This document shows, one piece after another, positions 15,832 through 24,797 of a stretch of DNA of 26,689 nucleotides (position 1 is its first letter; each line of letters opens with the position of its first letter). The stretch is from assembly GCA_025201865.1 (NCBI GenBank), contig MU602703.1, positions 53,017 through 79,705 of the forward strand, given 5' to 3'. The DNA comes from Ramicandelaber brevisporus (taxonomy: Eukaryota; Kickxellomycota; Ramicandelaberales; Ramicandelaberaceae). The notes below the pieces were generated by a model. That model was not told the DNA's origin. It worked only from the letters and a program-made list of their open reading frames with translations, and did not search any database. The position numbers were made by a program, and so were the translations under genes.

Positions 15832-17562
15832 ATGGTCGAGTTTCAAGGAGACTCGAGACCCACGCCAAACTTCTTTGTGCGTGCTCTGCTGCGCCATTAT
15901 GGCAACACCGAGCTGGTCCGCTCAGAATCCGAGGTGCTGGCCGATGAGTGGATCTTTGGCGGCTGCATGCGCTTCCGTCGCGCCTACGTCGTGCCTGTTG
16001 CCGTGCTTACTCAGTTCTGCTGTGGTTCGCTATACGCCTGGTCAGTACTCAACAAGCCCATCGATTCCCTCATCTACGGCAACGAAAAGGCCAACATGGC
16101 ATCCATCACCTTCTTCATTTCGGTCGGCTGCTTCGGTTTCTCTGCTGCACTGTTTGGTCCGTGGATCGAACGTTCGTCGCCGCGTCGTCCATGCACTGTC
16201 GGCGCACTGCTGTTTTTGATTGGTAACTTGATCTCCGCCTTGGCACTCGGTCTGAAGCAAATTTGGCTCTTGTACATCGGCTACGGTATCATTGGATCTG
16301 CTGGTCTCGGTGTCAGCTATGTCGCTACGACTTCACTTGTGCAGAAGTGGTACCCAACTGCTCGTGGTCTTGCTGCAGGTTTTGCCGTCTGTGGCTTCGG
16401 CGGTGGCTCGCTGGCATTTACCAAGGTTCGTGTCACAATTTACAACTCGACCAGCCTGTGGGCAATGATGCTCATCGAAGCGAGCATCTTTGGAGTGATC
16501 ATGCTGCTTGGTGCCCAGTTCCTGAGACCTCCTCCTCCACACTACAACACGGCCGGTCTGGCTCTCGTTGAGGACGACAAGGGTCGTGTCCAGCGTGCCT
16601 TCATGCCAGGCAAGCAGCGTCTCCAAGAAGATACTGAGCAAGGTGTCGATGGATTCAACGACGAGCGTCCCGTTGTCAAGATTACTCTTATCCAAGCCGT
16701 CACATCGCGCGATTACTGGGTCTTGTACTTTGTCTTCTTCTGCAACCAGTTCTTTGGTCTTGTCGTCATTTCTCGTCTGTCCAACATGGCCCAAGATTTG
16801 TTCTACAGTAACGCCAACTCTAGCCAATACGTTGAGGACAAGCGAGAGCAAGAGTCCAAGGGCTCCACTCTGGTCGTCCTCATCGGTCTCTTCAATGCAT
16901 TTGGCCGTCTGTTCATTGCCGCCCTCTCGGATTGGCTCGGCCGCAAGAACACCTTTGTGCTCATGCTTGGCAGTCAGATTGCTCTCATCATTGGTCTGTC
17001 GCTCGCTATCCGCAACAACATTTACTGGGCATTCTTGATGTGCTCCTGGATGGCGACGTTCATGTACGGCGGAGGCTTCGGCACAATCCCCGCCTTCCTT
17101 GCCGACATGTTTGGTCCCAGTAACGTGTCTTCTTGCCACGGTCTCATTCTCACAGCGTGGTCCATTGGCGGTGTCGTTGGTGGCTTGGCATACACTGCCA
17201 TCTTCAACAAAATGGTTGACAGCGGCCGTCATCTCAACGACCCGGCCATTTACACCGACAATTTAATCTGGATTCTTGTAATCATGTGTCTCGGCTTCTT
17301 GTTGATGCCATTCTTGCGCGCCAAACTCAGAGATCGTCTGTTCCCAGAAGCTGACAACCAGCTGTTCCGTGCCCGCGTCTTTGGCAGAATTGTCCGAGTC
17401 ACCACGAAGCCACTCAAGATTGAGATGCTCAGCAAGATCGAAGAGGATACCGAGTGGGAAGAGTTTATGATGATGGCCATTATCAGAATGAGAATGATGC
17501 GACAATCCGGCCCAAGCAATACATACGACGAGAACACCAGTTTACGAATGACTCGTGGTTAG
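15832..17562 (+). CDS. MFS transporter, oxalate/formate antiporter (OFA)-like family, paralogue 1
   Basis: The product is 576 residues with 12 predicted membrane segments: about 51-73, 89-110, 121-140, 144-165, 177-195, 208-231, then 293-315, 346-365, 372-393, 396-420, 433-458 and 476-496. A motif-A-like loop follows TM2 (GPWIERSSPRRP, 109-120), and a second lies between TM8 and TM9 (ALSDWLGRK, 364-372). The long central loop (232-290) and both tails are cytosolic. OFA-related carriers move small carboxylates across the plasma or mitochondrial membrane; the substrate here is unknown. The N-terminal LLRHYGNTELVRS block and the C-terminal EWEEFMMMAIIRMRMM block are shared with the paralogue at 20098-22563, so they are probably functional. 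No intron. Confidence 0.85.
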   Translation: MVEFQGDSRPTPNFFVRALLRHYGNTELVRSESEVLADEWIFGGCMRFRRAYVVPVAVLTQFCCGSLYAWSVLNKPIDSLIYGNEKANMASITFFISVGCFGFSAALFGPWIERSSPRRPCTVGALLFLIGNLISALALGLKQIWLLYIGYGIIGSAGLGVSYVATTSLVQKWYPTARGLAAGFAVCGFGGGSLAFTKVRVTIYNSTSLWAMMLIEASIFGVIMLLGAQFLRPPPPHYNTAGLALVEDDKGRVQRAFMPGKQRLQEDTEQGVDGFNDERPVVKITLIQAVTSRDYWVLYFVFFCNQFFGLVVISRLSNMAQDLFYSNANSSQYVEDKREQESKGSTLVVLIGLFNAFGRLFIAALSDWLGRKNTFVLMLGSQIALIIGLSLAIRNNIYWAFLMCSWMATFMYGGGFGTIPAFLADMFGPSNVSSCHGLILTAWSIGGVVGGLAYTAIFNKMVDSGRHLNDPAIYTDNLIWILVIMCLGFLLMPFLRAKLRDRLFPEADNQLFRARVFGRIVRVTTKPLKIEMLSKIEEDTEWEEFMMMAIIRMRMMRQSGPSNTYDENTSLRMTRG

Positions 17563-18518
17563 ATGAGATCTTTAGAAACGATATACACACTCTTTCACGC
17601 ACATACAGCTACATCCTTCTCAACCTCCCTCCTCCCTCCCTCACCTTCTTAAATGTTATATTTCTTCCCCTCATTTTTATTAAAACCTGTTCTGAATATC
17701 ATATTCATCATCATCATAAAAAGAAAAAGACCAAGTCAAAACCCAAATCCGAAAACTGACAACGAAGGCAACGAAAAAATAAGATAAACGCAAGATCCTG
17801 TCTATGCTAAACGAAATCATCTCCAATTCCAATAAGAGAAAGGCAAACACAGCAAAATCAAAGCCGAGAAAACGAAACTTAATCTGAGAGCAACAAGCCT
17901 CAACCTCAAACCAACAACAGCAGCAAGGCAGGCAGGCAACCAATTCAACTGACGAGTTGCGAAAAGGAAAAACAAAGACACCACAACAGAAAACAGAACA
18001 AAACAAAGGACGCGAAAAAACAAAAGCTGACAGGCCAGAGTGGAGTCTCGGATTAGATCGCCGCTCTGCTCCGCCAACCACCAACCACCAAGCTCCAAGA
18101 GCCACTACTGAACTCTCCACACTTCTTAGTTCTCACCACTCCCCACAGAAGACCACCCACGACAGCAGCAACACAAACTACGACAAAAGCAAAACACACG
18201 AATATTAAAGAGAAACAACCGAATACTACAGAGCCAAAGCGGCATACTCGCATGCGCAACATCCACATCCGCATGAAGCCCATCCCCTTCCTCCACCACC
18301 TATCAACTGGCAACGACCGCATATAAAACAGCCACAAACACCTCGACGGAACAGAAAACCAACTCGCCTGAACAGCCACCCAATTCTCGAGGAGAAACAG
18401 CCGACTCCAAAGGCCAAACAAACTGATCCAAAAGAAAACCAAGCCGAGCACCAAGAACACATCGACCACAACGGCAAGCGCAATCACCACATCCGCATGG
18501 GGTATCACTGCCTCCGCC
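17563..18518. other. Intergenic block, T-poor on the plus strand, with promoter of the ACS-type permease
   Basis: From about 17705 to 18500 the plus strand is unusually poor in T and rich in A and C; 18421-18480 has only three T. The skew produces long hydrophobic-looking but implausible antisense frames. A TATA box lies at 18322-18329. In-frame sequence before the permease ATG (18372-18518) partly resembles the family's TM2-TM3 region. Confidence 0.5.
18322..18329 (+). promoter_or_regulatory. TATA box of the ACS-type permease gene
   Basis: The site reads GCATATAAAACA. Transcription would start near 18350-18360, so the transcript would hold at most about 165 bases before ATG 18519. That leaves no room for an exon carrying the missing first membrane segments unless another promoter lies further upstream. 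Confidence 0.45.
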
Positions 18519-19787
18519 ATGGCATTTTCCCAGTCGTTCCAAGGCTTGCTTGTGCTGCGTGTTCTGCTTGGCTGCGCAGAGGCTGGTCTCGTTCCCGGAT
18601 GCATCTACTACTTGTCGTTCTGGTTCTGCAAAAACGAACAGGCGACTACGACTGCTATATTCATGGCCGCTCCAAGTGTTTCTGGGATTATTGGTGGATT
18701 CCTGGCCAGCGCTATTGGGCACATGCACGGCACGGCCGGGTGGTCAGCGTGGCGATGGCTGTTCCTGCTTGAAGGACTGCCGAGTTTTGTGTTGTGTGCT
18801 GTGGTGCTCATTTGGCTGCCAAATTATCCCGCCACTGCCAAGTTCTTGTCTGAGAAGGAGCGTGCATATGCAGCGAGTCGAATTGAACACGATAGTCATG
18901 GTCAATCCAAAGAAAGGGACAGTGAGAGTGCACCAGTCACCACAAAAGATGATGAAGAACACACAGGTGAGCAACAGTCACAGCTGCAACAACAACAACA
19001 ACAACAACAACACTCGGAAGTTGTGTTGTCAAAAGAGCGTAAGCGTGAATTATTCTGGCAGGAAGTGCGAGCGACTGTGTTTGATTGGTACAATATAGCC
19101 ATTTGCATCTGTAAGTTCTGCTATGTGTTCATTGGCTACTCGTTTACTCTGCTGCTGCCAACTCTGCTGCACAAACTGGGATTCAAGGCGACTGATGCAC
19201 AGCTTCTCACTGTTCCTCGTGCAGCTCTCGCATTGATAGCACTTTTTGTGTTGGCACGTATTAGTGACATCAAAGGCGTTCGAAGCATATACCTCATCAT
19301 TGGCGGCTCACTGAGCTCTGCTCTGTTTTTGGCGTTGACAATCATGGGTGAACATGGCCTGTGGTCAAAGTATGTGCTGCTAATCATATCGTGTGTACCT
19401 ACTGATGGACTCGGTCCCATTATTACCGCTTGGGGAGCGACAATGAACAATCGAAGCGCCACAGTCCCTCTCCCTTCATCCAATGACACCAACGGCCATT
19501 TGGATGAGAAGGACAACCAAGAACGTTTGATCCAGCTTGAAGAATATCGCGAAGCCACCAAAGTGCGACTGGCGACTTTTACGGCGATCATGTTCATGTC
19601 GTCAAACATTGGTGGCATCGTCAGTGGATTTAGCTTTCCTGAATGGGATGCACCCGGATACCGCTTCTCGCAAGGCATCAACGCATCGCTGATGATAGTG
19701 TATACAGTTCTCATTATTGCGATGCACATTTCAATCAAGCGATTCAACAGTCGCCAACCACCATCAGCTTGGACGTATCCAATCTAA
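18519..19787 (+). CDS. MFS permease, anion:cation symporter (ACS; Dal5/Tna1-like) family, N-terminally short
   Basis: From ATG 18519 (GCCATGG) the frame gives 422 residues. It begins at the end of what is TM3 in the family. GLLVLRVLLGCAEAGLVPGCIYYLSFW (quoted in part) is the family TM4 signature, followed by TM5 and TM6, a charged loop with an eight-Gln run (about 150-165), and TM7-TM12 (FCYVFIGYSFTLLLPTLL..., ARISDIKGVRS, NIGGIVSGF). Full-length members (450-550 residues) have 12 segments and start with a D-R-x-N-x-G-x-A motif, which is absent. Sequence just upstream in the same frame (KLIQKKTKPS, TTSAWGITASAM) looks like family TM2-TM3 but has no ATG back to a stop at 18369. Relatives import allantoate, nicotinate or other carboxylates with protons. 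This copy may be a truncated or decaying gene, or use an exon I cannot find. AATAAA overlaps the stop. Confidence 0.7.
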   Translation: MAFSQSFQGLLVLRVLLGCAEAGLVPGCIYYLSFWFCKNEQATTTAIFMAAPSVSGIIGGFLASAIGHMHGTAGWSAWRWLFLLEGLPSFVLCAVVLIWLPNYPATAKFLSEKERAYAASRIEHDSHGQSKERDSESAPVTTKDDEEHTGEQQSQLQQQQQQQQHSEVVLSKERKRELFWQEVRATVFDWYNIAICICKFCYVFIGYSFTLLLPTLLHKLGFKATDAQLLTVPRAALALIALFVLARISDIKGVRSIYLIIGGSLSSALFLALTIMGEHGLWSKYVLLIISCVPTDGLGPIITAWGATMNNRSATVPLPSSNDTNGHLDEKDNQERLIQLEEYREATKVRLATFTAIMFMSSNIGGIVSGFSFPEWDAPGYRFSQGINASLMIVYTVLIIAMHISIKRFNSRQPPSAWTYPI

Positions 19788-20097
19788 TAAACTTATTTCT
19801 TTTCCTCACATCTTTCACACTTTTTTTAAATCAAGCAGATACATTCGGTTAAACAAGTGCCTTCCAAAAGCTGTTTCAGCTTCGATAATGGCAGACAGAA
19901 TAATTCTAAACTATGGCCGTATCTATATTAAGTTGAACTTAGCTTTCACTTCCGTTTGTGCAATTTTAGGACATTAAGGTTATGAAATTAAAAATAATAA
20001 GATAGAAGGAGGAGATGTGGTTTTAGGGTATAAACAACAGGAATTAAAAGGGGGAGGAAGATAGAGAAGAAAGTTAGTGCAATTGTTTTTTTCACTC
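19788..20097. other. Convergent 3' intergenic region between two transporter genes
   Basis: The 310 AT-rich bases hold the 3' ends of the ACS permease and of OFA transporter 2. No gene or structured element is seen. Confidence 0.45.
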
Positions 20098-22563
20098 TTA
20101 GTTACGCTTAGAGTAAGGCACGTAGGTGTTGCGGCTGCCAGATTGATTTGACTGATACTGCTGCTGTTGCAACTGAGGAGGCTGCATGAGATGGCTTGGC
20201 CACTGTGGAGATGTCAATCCATTCAAATCATTATCGATGCGTTGACCCATCTGACCGTACTGGGCCATTCCAAGTGGATCCATATCGTGATTACCTTGGC
20301 GCTGCTGCTGCTGCTGGTGTTGCTGGTGTTGCTGGTGCTGCTGTTGATGCTGCTGAATTTGGTGTTGATAATTTGGTGCGGCCAGCGGTGGAGATGCCAT
20401 GCCAACAGTGTGATATCCAGGTGTGGTCGCAGCTCCAACTCCACCCATTCCGCCAGTACTGGAGCCATTTTGTGAGTACTTTTGCTGATTTGGGAAGCTG
20501 CCATCGTAGTTTCTGCCCATCACGCTGGAGTCAATTCCATGAGCATTGTTGGCACCAGCTTGGGCACGGCTGTTGCTCTCCGCTTCGTTCTTGACAAGAC
20601 GCAGTCGGATAATGCACATCATCAAGAACTCTTCCCACTCAGCCTCTTCCTGAGCCTTGGACAAAAACTCAACATTGAATGGCTTCGTAATACGAACCAT
20701 TCTTCCAAAGAGACGGAGACGGAGCCACTGTCCAGGGACGGCTGGGAACAGACGATCACGAAGCATGGAGCGCATGAAAATGAGAAGGATCCATCCAATG
20801 ATCATTACAGCCAGAATCCAGTACAGGTTAGCATTGTAAGCATATGGGTCATGTTCTTTGAGTGAGGACGAAGTCTGAATGTTACCAACAACGGTCGACA
20901 GAACGAGACCACCAACGACACCACCAATGGCCCAGGCAGTCAACATCAAACCGTGGCAAGCAGAGACATTGTATGGACCAAACATATCGGCAAGGAAGGC
21001 GGGAATCACACCGAATCCACCACCATAGAAGAAAGTAGCAAGCCAGGCACTGGCCAAGAATCCATAGAGCGAGTCGGTGTTGAGCGAAATCTGCAAACCA
21101 ACAGCAACGAGCAAAATCTGAGAAGTCAACATGATAATAAAAGACGTTTTACGACCAATGTGATCAGAAAGGCCAGCCATCAAAACACGTCCCAAAATGT
21201 TGAAAGCACCATCGACAACGACCCACGTGGCAGCATGAGAAGTGGCTTCCTCTGGTTCCATTGTCTTCGTCTGTGCACTGTCCAAATAGTGATATTGGGA
21301 ATGTGGATTGTTGTAGAAAACATCTCTGCAGATGTTACCAATACGCGAAATGACAGCTAAACCAAAGAACTGGTTGGCGAAGAACACGAAATACAACATC
21401 CAAAAGTCACGAGAAGTCAGTGCCTGAATCAGTGTAATCTTGATAGTTGGACGTTCTTCTTCATCTGAGTCTCCACCAAGTCCATTGCTACCATTGTTAT
21501 ATCCACCATTGCTAGCTCTGCCAACTCCAGCCTCGGCATCATCGCTCAGCTCCATTCCACCAGCATATCTCTTGTGATCAGCTTTGTAAACACGGCCCTT
21601 GGAATCTTCTTGCAAGGCAACTCCGTTCAGATTGAGACCAGGAGGAGGAGCACGGAACAATTCACCGCAAACAATCATCAAAACAAAGAACATTGCTGCC
21701 TCAATCAGGAATGTGAAGGCAATTGCACGTCCCTGTTCATCACTGCCTGGGTTAGTGGTCGATGATCCATTCGCTGTTAGCTGCTTTAACATTGACTTAT
21801 AGAAGGCAACACGAACCTTTGTGAATGCAAGTGCACCTCCGCCAAATCCACACACAGCGAAACCAGCAGCCAATCCACGCGCGTTCGGATACCACTTCTG
21901 GACAACCGAGGCAGTGGTGACATACGAGATACCAAGACCAGCTGCACCCACAACGCTATAGCCCACAAACAGTAACCATGGTTGCTGAGTAAAGAACGTA
22001 ACTGCAGTCAAGATATTGCCGAGCAAGAACAGCATTGCACCAACAGATGAGCTGCGGCGTGGAGCACTGCGCTCAATCCATGGACCCATAATGGCTGCAA
22101 CAATGCCGAATGAGCCAACTGCCAGATAGAACGCATTGATTGAATTTTGGCCTTTTGGCTGAAGCGGCCACAAATACTCCTGGAATTTATCAGAAAGACT
22201 GGACCACGAGTATAATGTACCGCAACAGAACTGAGTAATAATGGCTGCGGGAACAATGCCATGCTTTGAAAATGGCAGCAATCCTCCAAACACTCGTTCG
22301 TCTGCTTTGATGTCTTCTGGCGATCTAATGTACTCTGTATTGCCATAGTGCTTGAGAAGAAGTCGAACCAACCAGTTGGCATTCGCTTTACGATCAGCTG
22401 GTTTCGCTTCATTGTGACTGATTGGTTGCTGTGAAGGCGACAGTGCGGCAACTGCAGCTGATGGGGCAGATTGGCCATAGCTGCCATAAAGATGTGGTGG
22501 TTGCTGCTGCTGTTGTTTCTCTGCGCCGTATTGGCGGTTGTAGTTGTTGTTGTAGTCGTTCAT
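20098..22563 (-). CDS. MFS transporter, oxalate/formate antiporter (OFA)-like family, paralogue 2, with long Gln-rich tails
   Basis: The product is 821 residues from ATG 22563. An N-terminal Asn/Gln-rich tail (1-60) precedes the conserved LVRLLLKHYGNTEYIRSP block, and TM1 is at about 102-121 (GIVPAAIITQFCCGTLYSW). The 12-segment core matches paralogue 1, including GPWIERSAPRRSSSVGAMLF, WYPNARGLAAGFAVCGFGGG, AGLSDHIGRK, FYGGGFGVIPAFLADMFGP and SACHGLMLTAWAIGGVVGGL. The shared cytosolic block EWEEFLMMCIIRLRLVKNE follows. The remaining C-terminal tail of about 175 residues is rich in Gln, Gly, Asn and His, with CAG/CAA runs (about 20300-20355), and may mediate trafficking or regulation. The substrate is probably a small carboxylate, by family only. 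No intron. The inverted arrangement relative to paralogue 1 suggests duplication with inversion. Confidence 0.87.
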   Translation of the reverse strand: MNDYNNNYNRQYGAEKQQQQQPPHLYGSYGQSAPSAAVAALSPSQQPISHNEAKPADRKANANWLVRLLLKHYGNTEYIRSPEDIKADERVFGGLLPFSKHGIVPAAIITQFCCGTLYSWSSLSDKFQEYLWPLQPKGQNSINAFYLAVGSFGIVAAIMGPWIERSAPRRSSSVGAMLFLLGNILTAVTFFTQQPWLLFVGYSVVGAAGLGISYVTTASVVQKWYPNARGLAAGFAVCGFGGGALAFTKVRVAFYKSMLKQLTANGSSTTNPGSDEQGRAIAFTFLIEAAMFFVLMIVCGELFRAPPPGLNLNGVALQEDSKGRVYKADHKRYAGGMELSDDAEAGVGRASNGGYNNGSNGLGGDSDEEERPTIKITLIQALTSRDFWMLYFVFFANQFFGLAVISRIGNICRDVFYNNPHSQYHYLDSAQTKTMEPEEATSHAATWVVVDGAFNILGRVLMAGLSDHIGRKTSFIIMLTSQILLVAVGLQISLNTDSLYGFLASAWLATFFYGGGFGVIPAFLADMFGPYNVSACHGLMLTAWAIGGVVGGLVLSTVVGNIQTSSSLKEHDPYAYNANLYWILAVMIIGWILLIFMRSMLRDRLFPAVPGQWLRLRLFGRMVRITKPFNVEFLSKAQEEAEWEEFLMMCIIRLRLVKNEAESNSRAQAGANNAHGIDSSVMGRNYDGSFPNQQKYSQNGSSTGGMGGVGAATTPGYHTVGMASPPLAAPNYQHQIQQHQQQHQQHQQHQQQQQRQGNHDMDPLGMAQYGQMGQRIDNDLNGLTSPQWPSHLMQPPQLQQQQYQSNQSGSRNTYVPYSKRN
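20300..20355 (-). repeat. CAG/CAA-type Gln/His-coding repeat in OFA transporter 2
   Basis: Imperfect CAG/CAC/CAA units encode a run of mixed Gln and His in the C-terminal tail. Replication slippage could alter its length without frame loss. Confidence 0.7.
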
Positions 22564-24797
22564 TTCGAGTGAATGTGTGAATGAGTGAATGCGTGAGTGA
22601 GACGAAGAAACAACCTACAAAGGGGAAAAAATATAGAGAAAGTGATTAATCTGCTAAGGAAGAATGATCAACAGGCTGTGATTGACTGATTTGTTGACTG
22701 ATTGGAAAGAGACTCGTTTGTAAAGAACAAAGAGGAAGGTTGACTGGTAAAGCCACACACTGGAGAGGGATTATAGAAGGAAGATTGGAGAGAGAGAGAG
22801 ATGCCCGATGTAAAAAAAAACAATGGACAGTTAGAGTGTGGAGCAAGAATAAGAGTTATAAAGTCTTGCGGCGTTAATGAATGAGTGTGTTTGTGTGACT
22901 GAATAGGAGTGTGCTTGTGGCGATGATTTGTGATTGGAGAGAGTGAAGGAAGGGCGGAGGGGACGGAAAGGGAAAAGAAAAGGGAGGGAGGAGGAAAGGG
23001 TAGATTTGATAGATTTGAAGGATTGACGCGTGGAGAGAGGGGGACTGTTGGCTGATCGACTATGGATTGACGTCAAATCGGGTCCGGAGCAGAAGGAGGA
23101 AAGGGTATCAAATACAAACTCTCGCAGAGCACGGCTTCTTGGTCGGTCACTCTGTCGGCGAAACTGCTGTGCAGACTGATTCGTAATGCGCGCTATTGCT
23201 GACAGGAGTAGCAAGAGTAGTAGTAGTGGGTCGTAGCAGTAGACGATGAGAAGACTTGCAGTTGATGATGATGATGTGTGTGTGTGTTTGTGTGTGGAGA
23301 GAGTGAGTGTATCACGGCACACAGGAGTCAATATCAAATCGAAAAACAAGTGTAATGTAATATACTGTACTGTACCGTACTGTGTTAGATCCGAGGGAAA
23401 ATGGATGCACTATAGCGATAGCGTGAGTTCAAATCGATATTCTTTGCTGCCACTGCGCCACGAATAGCTCGATGAAAGAGAAGTGATGCGTGTGTGCAGT
23501 CGCCAAATGAAGTGATGAGCGGGCGGGGGGTGTGAACAACCAGCAACAAGAGGCGAGTGCAGCAAAAGAATGATGTGTATGTACAGAACTACTGATTGGA
23601 CTTGTTGCAATGCGACGCACAACACGACTGACTGCGAAATAGGAGTAGTAGTTGTAGCTGTTGTTACTGCTGTTGTGGTAGTAAGTGGGAGTCGCAAGCG
23701 AGAGAGAGCACCAAGTCAATTGAGCTAATAATGGAATGCGACAGAAACAATTGGGGTAGTGAGTTGAGCTGCACGAGATGACCAACTGCAGAGACCTAGT
23801 AAGTAACTGACGACAACAACGAAAACAACAACGACAGACCAGCCTCGCGTTCAAGAACCGATGGTAGTAGTAGTGATGGTAGTAGTGGTAGTAGCAATAG
23901 CACAGTCAGGCAGATAGTAAAAGTAGTATGAGTACGTATACGTGCGTAAGTGTGCGTAAGTGTGTGTAAGAGTGTGTGCGGAGGTCGATGGATAGCGTGG
24001 AAAAGTAACTTTTACTTTCTCTCCTTTTCTGCTTCTGTCTCAAAGCGCTCCAGCCCTCAACTTGTTCCTTTGTGGCGACACCAGGTTTACTATCCTCAGC
24101 GGAAACCAAAAGAACAAAGAAGGACAGAAGTGCTTTTGGCGATGGGCGGGTGGAAGGATGAATGCAGTGAAACGGACGTATGACGGCAGCAACAAAAAAA
24201 GAGAGACACTTGATGAACACAAAGATACAAAGCACGAAGCAAAGGAGAGTGCGATTCAAGTACGAATGCTGGCGAGGAGAGAGAGAGAGATAGACAGAGG
24301 TGAATCGAAGGCTGTTGTGTCACGATGGCGGCAGAGGTCAAACGTTGACGACGGCGGCGGCCTTCTCCAAAACACTTCACTCGGAGAAAGCACGGCCCAA
24401 CCTTCACAGAAACACACCACACACAGCACACACTCTGCACACACATACACACACTGTGGTAACCCGGTCCTCGATTAAAAAAGTCAGGCGCGACTCGGGT
24501 GACTCTTTTTGTGTGTGGGCCAACGAGAGAGAGCATAACTAAACGGGTAAAATTCGCGGTGTGAGTAAATGTCGGGGTAGCCAGCATTGGTCAGAGTGCG
24601 CGATATGAAAGAGTGGTGACAGGACGGGGGAAGACCATTGGCAGGCGACATCCAATGATTTGTTCGACGATAAAATAAAAAGAAGGAACAAAGTTCAGTT
24701 TAATCGAGAACGACGACGACAATTCCTACAAATTAAAAAACAAAAATGAGAATGATATTTGTACTATGCAAAGGATGCTACAATGTGCATAATCCGC
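22564..24797. other. Long (2.2 kb) non-coding interval upstream of OFA transporter 2
   Basis: This holds the 5' region of OFA transporter 2 (reading right to left from 22563) and the 3' region of the Hop1-like gene. Many short purine-rich and GT- or TAG-type repeats occur: GA-rich 22785-22800, GT about 23273-23296, TACTGTACTGTACC about 23362-23380, TAG/GTAG about 23861-23900, and GTGCGTAAGTGTG units about 23942-23980. Open frames are short, low in complexity and unlike known proteins. No tRNA-like structure is seen. Confidence 0.5.

Noticed and set aside
16333-17232. 299-codon minus-strand open frame
   Set aside because: It is antisense to OFA transporter 1 and is explained by codon bias.
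18053-18604. 183-codon minus-strand frame with membrane-like segments
   Set aside because: The hydrophobicity follows from the T-poor plus strand (T-rich on minus). There is no family resemblance, and it overlaps the permease start and its TATA box.
24455-24530. Possible tRNA or structured RNA around GGTAACCCGGTCCTCGATT
   Set aside because: I see no consistent A and B boxes or cloverleaf on either strand; only a short palindrome (CGACTCGGGTGACTC) is present.
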